Of a DNA stretch of 64,000 nt, positions 37,176-44,716 are shown piece by piece; position 1 is the stretch's first letter, and every line of letters starts with the position of its first letter. Source of the DNA: Ignavibacteria bacterium (GTDB lineage Bacteria > Bacteroidota > Ignavibacteria > Ignavibacteriales > Ignavibacteriaceae); the NCBI GenBank assembly GCA_030684555.1, contig JAUXVN010000020.1, forward strand, positions 1-64,000, written 5' to 3'. Under the pieces are notes generated by a model. It saw only the letters and a program-made list of their open reading frames with translations. It had not been told where the DNA came from and did no database searches. Made by a program: the position numbers and the translations under genes.

Positions 37176-38534
37176 ATGCCATACAAAATTTTAGTTGTAG
37201 ATGATGAAGATATAATTAGAGAATCACTCTCTTTTATTTTAAATAAAGAAGGTTACATTGTTGAGGAAGCCCCCAACGGAAAGATCGCTTTCGATAAAAT
37301 AATAGAAAACTATTTCGACATTGTGATTACTGACATTGAAATGCCGGTTATGCGAGGGATTGAACTTCTTGAAAAAGTTAGTTCATTCAATACTCAAACA
37401 GCATTTATTGTTATAACAGCTTATGGTTCACTTGATACAGCAATAAAGGCATTGCGCTCGGGGGCAAGCGATTATTTACTAAAACCAATTGAATTTGATG
37501 AACTTATTTTTAAAGTCAAAAAGATAATTGAAACAAAAAAAATCATCAGTGAAAATTTAATTCTAAAAAAAGAGTTCATGAGGAATTATGATTTTTCCCG
37601 GCTGGTGGGGAAAAGTAATTCGATGATGAAAATATTCGAAATGATTGAAACAGTTGCCGAAACCGACAGCACAGTCTTAATTACGGGAAATAGCGGTACA
37701 GGAAAGGAACTTGTGGCGCGTGCAATTCATCAGAATAGTAAAAGAAAGAATAAATCTTTTGTCGCTGTTAATTGTGGAGCAATTTCAGAGAACTTAATTG
37801 AAAGTGAATTATTCGGACACAAAAGAGGTTCTTTCACCGGTGCAATTTCAGATAAAGAAGGTTTCCTCAAAGCTGCTGATGGCGGAACTTTATTCCTTGA
37901 TGAAATTAGTGAAATGCCCCTTCAGCTTCAAGTAAAATTGTTGAGGGTGCTTCAAGAAAAAGAATTAACTCCTGTCGGCACAACCTACTCAATACCGATA
38001 GATGTCCGATTTCTCGCTTCCACAAATAGAAACCTTATGACAGAAATTGATGACGGAAGATTCAGAGAAGATTTATTCTATCGATTGAATGTTGTTGAAG
38101 TTCATCTTCCTTCCTTAAAAGAACGCAAGGAAGATATCCCATTTCTTGCAGATCATTTCGTTCACAAATACCGAACCGAAATGGGAAAAGGCATTAAAGG
38201 AATAGATGAAAATGCAAGCCGTGCTCTAATGAATTATGAATGGAGAGGCGAAATTAGAGAATTAGAGAATATTATTGAACGCTCTGTTATTTTCTGTAAG
38301 AAAGACTTTATAGGACTTGAAGATCTGCCAACATATATTTATATGAACGCAAACGAAATACAATTACCCGACAAACCCGGAGCCTTAGAAGATTTCGTTA
38401 GAAAAATTGAACGGGAATATATCCTAAAAACTCTTGAAGCTAACGGATTTGATAAAGAGAAAACTGCGAAATTGTTAAATTTAGGACTTTCAACTTTATA
38501 TCGAAAAATTAAAGAACTTGGTATTGAGGTATAA
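37176..38534 (+). CDS. sigma-54-dependent response regulator (NtrC family)
   Basis: A 452-residue regulator. Its receiver domain (1 to about 120) has the acidic pair D10/E11 region VVDDED, phosphoacceptor D53 (ITDIEMP) and K103 (LLKPIE). The AAA+ domain (about 142-375) has Walker A GNSGTGKE (171-178), the sigma-54 contact loop GSFTGA (218-223, Ser in place of the common Ala), Walker B GTLFLDEI (237-244) and the arginine fingers in [11 protein letters not shown] Fis-type HTH ([20 protein letters not shown]) ends the protein. It is the expected partner of the PAS kinase just upstream and should activate sigma-54 promoters, perhaps including the lipoprotein operon nearby. Confidence 0.95.
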   Translation: MPYKILVVDDEDIIRESLSFILNKEGYIVEEAPNGKIAFDKIIENYFDIVITDIEMPVMRGIELLEKVSSFNTQTAFIVITAYGSLDTAIKALRSGASDYLLKPIEFDELIFKVKKIIETKKIISENLILKKEFMRNYDFSRLVGKSNSMMKIFEMIETVAETDSTVLITGNSGTGKELVARAIHQNSKRKNKSFVAVNCGAISENLIESELFGHKRGSFTGAISDKEGFLKAADGGTLFLDEISEMPLQLQVKLLRVLQEKELTPVGTTYSIPIDVRFLASTNRNLMTEIDDGRFREDLFYRLNVVEVHLPSLKERKEDIPFLADHFVHKYRTEMGKGIKGIDENASRALMNYEWRGEIRELENIIERSVIFCKKDFIGLEDLPTYIYMNANEIQLPDKPGALEDFVRKIEREYILKTLEANGFDKEKTAKLLNLGLSTLYRKIKELGIEV

Positions 38535-38554
38535 GGTTTTCATATCTTATAAAA

Positions 38555-38578
38555 AAAATTTCCAATCATGGGAATTTT
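38555..38578 (+). terminator. AU-rich hairpin after the NtrC-type gene
   Basis: AAAATTTCC (38555-38563) can pair with GGGAATTTT (38570-38578) over a 6-base loop, with one T-G wobble. It stands 20 bases after the stop at 38534. The T-tract lies within the stem arm, so termination may be weak. Confidence 0.35.
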
Positions 38579-38723
38579 CTGAAGTTATTTGATAAAGGGA
38601 TTTTAATTTACTTAGTAAAAACTAACAAAATGATTAGTTTTAAGCATTTTTCTCTTTTGGCACATTTTTAGATTTAGATGTTGTTTCCATAAGTTCAGTA
38701 ATCTAAATTAAAATTGGGAATTG

Positions 38724-39086
38724 ATGCGTAATATTCTTTTTTTTAGTCCTGATCTAAATTTCTGTGCCAGTCTATTGATGTTTTTCAATGACAAATACAC
38801 TGTCACTACCACTACAAGTTTAGAGACTTTTGAGAACATTCTTCAGAACTCAAATTTTGATCTTCTCGTAATTGATTCTGAACCTACTTTGAAGGTTAAT
38901 TCACTTTGTAAAAAAATTTCTGCTTCAGAAAAACATACTCCGATTATATTAACTTATGTTTATACAATCAAATACAAAGAAACCGAACATGAATTAAAAA
39001 AAATAGTTAATGCCATCTTTTACAAACCAATTGATATGGCAGAAGTATCACAGAAAATAGATTTTTTCTTAAAAAAACTCTCTTAA
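38724..39086 (+). CDS. stand-alone receiver-like protein
   Basis: A 120-residue single receiver domain without output domain. The start is ATG at 38724; a TTG codon directly precedes it. The phosphoacceptor is D51 (LLVIDSEP), the conserved Thr is in ILTYVY, and the Lys is K101 (FYKPID). The usual acidic pair near the N-terminus is reduced to one Asp (FFSPD), so metal binding may be weakened. Such proteins act as phosphate sinks or relay modules. It lies about 190 bases after the NtrC-type gene on the same strand and may be a further target of the PAS kinase. Confidence 0.72.
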   Translation: MRNILFFSPDLNFCASLLMFFNDKYTVTTTTSLETFENILQNSNFDLLVIDSEPTLKVNSLCKKISASEKHTPIILTYVYTIKYKETEHELKKIVNAIFYKPIDMAEVSQKIDFFLKKLS

Positions 39087-39259
39087 ATTAATTCTTATTT
39101 TTTCACTCCCTTTTCACTTACTAATAAACCTAAAAGTATTTATATTTAAGTCAATTAAATATTCTCCATTCTATGTACTAAATAGGATACATTATTGGTA
39201 GAATTTTGGACACCTTGCAAAAGAAAAATTGAATTTATTCAAATTTTGCAAAGCTAATT

Positions 39260-39275
39260 TTGGAACAATTTTTGA
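39260..39275 (+). promoter_or_regulatory. possible sigma-54 promoter of the lipoprotein operon
   Basis: TTGGAACAATTTTTGA resembles the -24/-12 consensus TTGGCACG-N4-TTGC. GG and the G of the -12 element are in register, but the final C is A. It is 31 bases before the ATG at 39306 and lies downstream of an NtrC-type activator gene. The spacing is seen; its function is inferred. Confidence 0.3.
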
Positions 39276-39305
39276 ATAGTCTCCCTTACAAAAGTGAGGT
39301 TAAAA

Positions 39306-40331
39306 ATGAAAAGTACTAATTCTATGAAATGTATTCTTTTAATTCTTCTCGCCGTGTTTTTTACCGGTTGTTATACACAACTTGCTGTAAAAGATTACCG
39401 CCGTCAAGCCGTTCAAACTGAATCTTACGATGATTCAAAATATGAAGATGAAGATTCATATTCTGAATCTTCGGAGTATGTTGAAGATGAGGGACAAGAT
39501 ATAAACAATTATTATATCGGCAGCTCATATTATTCACCATATAGAAGATTTTTTAGACATCATTACCCTTCCATTTATATCGGATATAATTATGGGTATT
39601 ATGACAACTACTTTTGGGATCCATTTTGGAGCTGGAACTGGTGTTATACACCTTATATCACATATGGTTTTTACGTTCCATTCTATTCCTATTACGATTA
39701 TAATCCATACTGGTGGGGAGGTTCTTATTCATACTCACCAACTACCAAAACCAGAACACGTACTTTGGCAAATTTAAGAAATGGTGAAGGTGTCAGAAAC
39801 CGACCATCCTCTTCTTATGGGACAAGGGATGTTATTAATTCATCAATGAACAGGGAACGTTCTCCAAATTCAATTAGACGCGATGAAGATCGAATTAATG
39901 TTTCAAGAGATCGAAATGGTATAGCAAGAACTCCTTCTGAAAAAAGAACAAATGTTAATATTGAAAAACGTGACCGTGAGAAAAGACAAGTATATGAAGA
40001 GAGAAGGACTTCAACAAATGAAGGAAGAACAAGGGAAGTGGTCCCAAATCGACGAACAAATACAGATGAGAAGAAGTCTCCAACCAGAAAATCACCTGAA
40101 ACAAGAAAGCGTGAAAATGTGAAGGAGAATGAGTCCAATAAACGTAAACCAACTGTGGAGACGCCTAAAAGAGAATCAACGAGAGAATCAAGGCAACCAC
40201 GCGAGGAAAGGCGTTATTCAGCTCCATCACGAAATAGTGGAAGCTCAAGTTCTTCAAGCGCTCCATCAAGATCAAGTGATAGAGGGAGTAGCAACAATGG
40301 CAGCTCAAATTCAGGAAAAAGGACGAGGTAA
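39306..40331 (+). CDS. Tyr-rich lipoprotein with long charged low-complexity tail
   Basis: A 341-residue lipoprotein from ATG at 39306, preceded by GTGAGG. The signal is LLILLAVFFTGCYTQ with the lipobox Cys at 22. Residues about 55-140 are extremely rich in Tyr, Trp and Phe (for example YNYGYYDNYFWDPFWSWNW). From about 145 on, the protein is dominated by Arg, Ser, Glu, Thr, Asn and Pro and should be disordered. No known domain was recognised. The next gene encodes a smaller protein of the same plan (GCYT start, aromatic stretch, polar tail), and a FadL-like barrel follows. A surface or cell-envelope structural role is possible but unproven. Confidence 0.8.
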   Translation: MKSTNSMKCILLILLAVFFTGCYTQLAVKDYRRQAVQTESYDDSKYEDEDSYSESSEYVEDEGQDINNYYIGSSYYSPYRRFFRHHYPSIYIGYNYGYYDNYFWDPFWSWNWCYTPYITYGFYVPFYSYYDYNPYWWGGSYSYSPTTKTRTRTLANLRNGEGVRNRPSSSYGTRDVINSSMNRERSPNSIRRDEDRINVSRDRNGIARTPSEKRTNVNIEKRDREKRQVYEERRTSTNEGRTREVVPNRRTNTDEKKSPTRKSPETRKRENVKENESNKRKPTVETPKRESTRESRQPREERRYSAPSRNSGSSSSSSAPSRSSDRGSSNNGSSNSGKRTR

Positions 40332-40336
40332 TTCTT

Positions 40337-40840
40337 ATGTTTAAATACTTAGTAACATTGATTGTTTCTTCTTTTATACTGCAAGGATGTTATACTGTTA
40401 TTTGGGATCCAATGACGATGGAGTTCCCAAGGGAAGATAATTCAATAACAACTCCTACTTATTATGAAGAAGTTGATTATTACGGACGTTATTCAAGTTA
40501 TTATAATGTCCCCTGGTGGTATTCAATATCTCCTCCATCCGCATTCAAAGTTGAACCTTCGTCTTCAGAACAGAATAAAAGTGTTGAATCACTGCGTGAA
40601 TCAATTGGGGGAAGAAACTCAGCCGGCAGAGAAAATAATTCTGTATCCCCTCCTTCTCGGAATTCATCGGGATCATCTTCTACAACAACAACTTCCGGTT
40701 CAAATTCTGATTCACGCACAAATAGTAAAGATTCGACTACTAACGAGCGAACTTCCACCAAACGTGAATCTACTAAAACTAATGATGCACGCCAAACCAG
40801 AGGTGATGGTGAAAGATCATCAGAACCAAAAAGGAGATAA
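40337..40840 (+). CDS. small lipoprotein, similar in plan to its upstream neighbour
   Basis: A 167-residue lipoprotein. The signal MFKYLVTLIVSSFILQGCYT has its lipobox Cys at 18, followed by YT exactly as in the gene upstream. An aromatic segment (YYEEVDYYGRYSSYYNVPWW, about 38-57) leads into a Ser/Thr/Arg/Asn-rich tail ending in Lys-Arg-Arg. It begins 5 bases after the previous gene and ends 3 bases before the FadL-like gene, so the three are co-transcribed. The shared layout suggests the two lipoproteins are distant paralogues. No function is recognised. Confidence 0.78.
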   Translation: MFKYLVTLIVSSFILQGCYTVIWDPMTMEFPREDNSITTPTYYEEVDYYGRYSSYYNVPWWYSISPPSAFKVEPSSSEQNKSVESLRESIGGRNSAGRENNSVSPPSRNSSGSSSTTTTSGSNSDSRTNSKDSTTNERTSTKRESTKTNDARQTRGDGERSSEPKRR

Positions 40841-40843
40841 ATA

Positions 40844-42304
40844 ATGTTAAAAAATATAGCTGTTAAATTATTCGGAATTTTTATAATTATTTCTACATCC
40901 GTATTCTCGCAAAATACAAATGATGTCCTAAGACTTACTTTTCCCGGATTAGGTGTTGGTGGAAGAGCACTTGGAATGGGAAATAGTTATGTTGGTGTTA
41001 GTGATGATGCTTCAGCATCCTACTTTAATCCGGCTGGTCTTGGATTAGTTAAAAGAATGGAATTCTCAGGAGGTATTGATTATTACAGATTTAATAATTC
41101 AGCTACATTGTTTGATAATACAACTGATTATTCAAATAGTTCTACGCAGATCAATCAATTCGCTTTTGTGTTCCCTTTCCCTACTTTGCAAGGAAGTTTG
41201 GTATTTGGTATTGCCTATAATCAAAATTCAAACTTCACTTCTGCATTAAATTTTGATGGTTACAATCCGGGGAGTAATTCAAGAATTCAATATCTCACAA
41301 ACCGAAATAGTGATTTGATATATGACTTAATGTTAAGTTTCCCTGTATATGACCAATCAAATAATTATTTATACGATTCAACAAATATTAACGGAAAATT
41401 AAAGCAAAATGGATTGCGATTGAATTCAGGTTCTGTTCAAACATGGGCTTTGAGTACAGCCGTTGAAATTTATAAGAATCTTTTTGTTGGTGGAACTCTA
41501 AATATTATTTCGGGTGAATTTTCTTCATCATATGATTATTACGAAGAAGATATTTTGCGTCTTTATCAAAATGTGTTAACAGATCCTACTATTCCCGCAA
41601 CAAAAGGATTCCAAACTTTATATATGAACAGTCTTTTAAATTGGGATATAAGCGGTTGGGATCTGAAAATCGGTCTCCTTTATCAGTTAAATAAAATAGC
41701 AAGAGTAGGGGCCACATTACAATTTCCAAAATCATACACTATAAAAGAGAAATACTCGGTAGATGCTTATAGTCAATTTGCGACTAACACCGTATATCTT
41801 CCAAACCCGGAGGATTATGAAACAATAGTTGAATATGATATTCTCACACCGTTTGTTCTTAGTACAGGTGCATCATTTAATTATATGGGGTTTTTAGCTT
41901 CAGGTGAAATATCGTTAACAGATTATTCACAGTCTGAATTCAGTAATCCACGTAATATCCCGCAAAGAGATATTGTGGAAATGAACAAAGAAATTAAAAA
42001 TTTATTAGGAACAGCAGTAAATTACAATGTTGGATTAGAATATACTTTCCCATTAATCGGACTTCGAGTAAGAGGCGGCTATTTTACACAGCAATCTGCA
42101 TATAAAAATGATCCGTCTGATTTTAATAGAAAATTTGTAACCGGAGGTGCAGGATTTTTAGTTGATGAAACTATATCCGTTGATTTAGCTTATGTACACG
42201 GTTGGTGGCAAGATTATGGTGATAATTACGGCTATAATCTCTCTAGAACTTTTCAAAAAATCAGTATAGACAAATTAATGTTATCCTTCTCTTATCGATT
42301 CTAA
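40844..42304 (+). CDS. FadL/OmpP1-like outer-membrane beta-barrel
   Basis: A 486-residue exported barrel. The signal peptide ends TSVFSQ. The N-terminal LGVGGRALGMGNSYVGVSDDASASYFNPAGLG matches the FadL/OmpP1 and PorV-like plug region, and the remainder alternates as amphipathic strands to a terminal Phe (SFSYRF), as outer-membrane proteins require for BAM insertion. FadL proteins import hydrophobic compounds; the substrate here is unknown. Last gene of the lipoprotein operon, closed by a strong terminator at 42326-42361. A similar but shorter NPAGL protein is encoded at 21370. Confidence 0.82.
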   Translation: MLKNIAVKLFGIFIIISTSVFSQNTNDVLRLTFPGLGVGGRALGMGNSYVGVSDDASASYFNPAGLGLVKRMEFSGGIDYYRFNNSATLFDNTTDYSNSSTQINQFAFVFPFPTLQGSLVFGIAYNQNSNFTSALNFDGYNPGSNSRIQYLTNRNSDLIYDLMLSFPVYDQSNNYLYDSTNINGKLKQNGLRLNSGSVQTWALSTAVEIYKNLFVGGTLNIISGEFSSSYDYYEEDILRLYQNVLTDPTIPATKGFQTLYMNSLLNWDISGWDLKIGLLYQLNKIARVGATLQFPKSYTIKEKYSVDAYSQFATNTVYLPNPEDYETIVEYDILTPFVLSTGASFNYMGFLASGEISLTDYSQSEFSNPRNIPQRDIVEMNKEIKNLLGTAVNYNVGLEYTFPLIGLRVRGGYFTQQSAYKNDPSDFNRKFVTGGAGFLVDETISVDLAYVHGWWQDYGDNYGYNLSRTFQKISIDKLMLSFSYRF

Positions 42305-42325
42305 CAACATTGATTTAAGAATATT

Positions 42326-42361
42326 AGGGAATGAATTTTGATTAAGTTCATTCCCTTTTTA
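42326..42361 (+). terminator. intrinsic terminator after the FadL-like gene
   Basis: AGGGAATGAA (42326-42335) and TTCATTCCCT (42347-42356) form a perfect 10-bp stem with an 11-base loop, directly followed by a run of T. It lies 21 bases past the stop at 42304. Confidence 0.88.
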
Positions 42362-42406
42362 ATTTTAAACCTTGTTATGATTTTTAATTATAAAAAATAA
42401 GTAAAT

Positions 42407-43369
42407 ATGAATAATGACGGAACTATTTGCCGTATAGAGAGCAAAGATGTTTATGTAATCGATGATAAACATCGTAGAGAAATTCGTTGCTCTATGCGTG
42501 GGAAGTTTAAAAAAGAATTTAATCTAAAAAAGGATAAACTCTTTCAAACCGATATAGCTGTTGTGGGGGATAGAGTAATCTTTTCGCACAATGCAGATGG
42601 TACAGGGGTTATTCATACTATTCAAAAAAGAGGTAATTATTTATCAAGAAAAGCTCCCCGCATTAAAGGTGCAAGTTATCGTGGGCAAAGACTTGAGCAA
42701 ATAGTTGCATCCAACATTGATAATTTTTTTATAATAAGTTCTTTCTCTCAGCCCAATTTCAATAATAAAGCAATTGATCGGTTTTTAGTTACAGGTGAAA
42801 GCTCTCATTTGAATACTGTAATAGTAATCAATAAAATTGACCTCGATTTTGATGATGAGTTACCCCCCTGGAGTCAACTATATGAGGAGATAGGATATAC
42901 AGTAGTGAATACTAGTGCAAAAACTAAAATTGGAATTGATAATTTGAGACTTTTGATCAGGGGAAAAACCAATTTATTCTGGGGGCATTCAGGAGTAGGA
43001 AAATCTTCTCTGTTAAATGCTTTATATTCGAATTTGGATTTGGCTATTGGAGAAATTAGTACAGCTACTCAAAAAGGAAAACATACAACAGTAACCGTTT
43101 CGATGTTAGAGCCGGAACCAGGAACTTTTATTATTGACACACCCGGCATAAGAGAAATTGATCCTTACGGAATTCGCAAAGAAGATTTATCTCACTATTT
43201 CCTGGAGTTTAAAGAATTCATTCCTTTATGCAAGTATAATTCATGTACGCATAATCATGAACCGGATTGCGGAGTTATTAATGCAGTCGAATCCGGTAAA
43301 ATCAGTGAAATCCGTTATGATAGTTATCTACGGATATTGGAAACTATCGAAGATGATCTTTACTTTTAA
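42407..43369 (+). CDS. rsgA: ribosome small-subunit-dependent GTPase RsgA
   Basis: A 320-residue circularly permuted GTPase. An OB-fold N-domain (about 1-75) precedes the GTPase, whose motifs run in the permuted order: G4 NKID (about 142-145), then G1 GHSGVGKSSL (about 196-205), then G3 DTPGIRE (about 244-250). The C-terminal zinc site is CKYNSCTHNHEPDC. RsgA checks late 30S maturation near the decoding centre. The gene is monocistronic after a terminator. Its stop lies 6 bases from the stop of the convergent response regulator gene. Confidence 0.95.
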   Translation: MNNDGTICRIESKDVYVIDDKHRREIRCSMRGKFKKEFNLKKDKLFQTDIAVVGDRVIFSHNADGTGVIHTIQKRGNYLSRKAPRIKGASYRGQRLEQIVASNIDNFFIISSFSQPNFNNKAIDRFLVTGESSHLNTVIVINKIDLDFDDELPPWSQLYEEIGYTVVNTSAKTKIGIDNLRLLIRGKTNLFWGHSGVGKSSLLNALYSNLDLAIGEISTATQKGKHTTVTVSMLEPEPGTFIIDTPGIREIDPYGIRKEDLSHYFLEFKEFIPLCKYNSCTHNHEPDCGVINAVESGKISEIRYDSYLRILETIEDDLYF

Positions 43370-43375
43370 TATTGT

Positions 43376-44716
43376 TTAACTCTCGACCTCACGTTTAATC
43401 TCATATCGATTTATTTTATTATATAAAGTTACTCTATCAATTTCAAGAATTCTCGAACATTTAGAAATATTCCAACCATTATCATTTAATACATGAGTTA
43501 TATAATTTTTTTCAAGAGAATTGAGCGAGAGATCTCTTCCACTAATTATTTCGACCGAGCGTGTTACGGAAGTTGGCAAGTGTATTGCGTCAATCAGGTT
43601 ATCCTCACAATGGATAACTGCAAACTCAATTGCATTCTTTAATTCTCTTACATTCCCTTTCCATGAGCAATTCGTTAATAGTTCAAGTGCTTCTTCTGTA
43701 AAACTAAATATATTTTTATTAAGTATTACTGATATTCTTTCAACAAAAAAATTTGATAATAATATCACATCAGAATTTCGCTCTTTTAGTGGGGGGATTT
43801 CAACCATTATTGGGTTCAGTAAAGTATATAGAGTATCGCTAAATTTATTATCCACAACCAGAGCTTCAATATTGAGATTACAAGAAGCAATTATTCGAAG
43901 GTTAAAAGCACTATCTCCATCGGGTTTTAAGAATTTTTGCAGAACCACAAATAATTTATCTTGTTCATCAATAGTGAGCATTTCAATATTATTGAAAAAT
44001 ATACTTCCTCCGTCCAAATCGAATAATAATTCCTCAATCTTCTCAGCATAAAAAAATGTAATGTCTGAAAATAGTAGGGTTGTATCGCTTTCAATTTCCT
44101 TTTTTTTCATGCACTCAATTATTTTCAACTCTGAGTATTTTTGTTTACTATTTGAGTGAATCATTTTAGCCAAACTATTTTTACCTGTACCGTTTTCACC
44201 GCACAGAATAACCGTGGTCTCTGTGGCTGCAATATTTTTTATATTATTCAAGAGCCGGGTCATAACCGCCGAATGTGTTAAAAAAATATTGTCATCATAA
44301 ATTCTGTCAACCATTTTTTTTAGTTTAATATTTTCTCTGTGAACAATTTGCAATTTTAATGCATTCTGCACAATGTGAGATAATTCAACCGGATCAACCG
44401 GTTTTGTGATGTAGTCGTACGCCCCCCATTTCAAAGCTTTTATTGCAGTTGAAACTGAAGCGAAAGCAGTAATGAGAATAACTATTGTCTCATCACTGAT
44501 AGCTTTTATTTTGGATAACAAATCAAGCCCATTCATTCCAGGCATTTTCATATCAACTAATAAAAGCGAGAAATTATTTTTATCAAATTTTTTTAATGCT
44601 TCCTCACCAGTAGAAGCAGTCTCAACCGAATAACCTTCTTCAATAAACCAGTGAAAGAGTGATTCACGGACAATTTCTTCATCGTCTACTATACAGATTG
44701 ATATTTTATCTTTCAT
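43376..44716 (-). CDS. NtrC-like response regulator with degenerate AAA+ domain
   Basis: A 446-residue protein. The receiver is intact (D11/D12, D55 in VDMKMPG, K105 in ITKPVD). The AAA+ domain keeps Walker A (GENGTGKN, 173-180). Three catalytic features are missing. No GAFTGA loop occurs between 190 and 237. The Walker B acid is Asn (SIFFNNIE, 238-245). The arginine-finger segment is FSDTLYTLL (292-300) instead of FREDLxxRL. The C-terminal Fis-type HTH (ISKCSRILEIDRVTLYNKIN) is intact. It probably binds DNA but is unlikely to remodel sigma-54 holoenzyme; it may repress or act with sigma-70. It overlaps the haem-motif kinase gene by 4 bases. Confidence 0.88.
   Translation of the reverse strand: MKDKISICIVDDEEIVRESLFHWFIEEGYSVETASTGEEALKKFDKNNFSLLLVDMKMPGMNGLDLLSKIKAISDETIVILITAFASVSTAIKALKWGAYDYITKPVDPVELSHIVQNALKLQIVHRENIKLKKMVDRIYDDNIFLTHSAVMTRLLNNIKNIAATETTVILCGENGTGKNSLAKMIHSNSKQKYSELKIIECMKKKEIESDTTLLFSDITFFYAEKIEELLFDLDGGSIFFNNIEMLTIDEQDKLFVVLQKFLKPDGDSAFNLRIIASCNLNIEALVVDNKFSDTLYTLLNPIMVEIPPLKERNSDVILLSNFFVERISVILNKNIFSFTEEALELLTNCSWKGNVRELKNAIEFAVIHCEDNLIDAIHLPTSVTRSVEIISGRDLSLNSLEKNYITHVLNDNGWNISKCSRILEIDRVTLYNKINRYEIKREVES

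Noticed and set aside
38657-38672. TTGGCAC resembling the -24 element ahead of the lone receiver gene
   Set aside because: The -12 position reads TAGA rather than TTGC, so the second half is missing.
38724-39086. Lone receiver as a fragment of a broken response regulator
   Set aside because: The domain is full length, with phosphoacceptor Asp, Thr and Lys in place, and has its own start; only the acidic pair is reduced.
39208-39218. TTGGACACCTTGC, superficially sigma-54-like
   Set aside because: Only 7 bases separate GG and GC instead of 10.
43521-44051. Long plus-strand open frame antisense to the AAA+ response regulator
   Set aside because: It is fully inside a gene with clear family motifs on the other strand and its translation has no recognisable domain.
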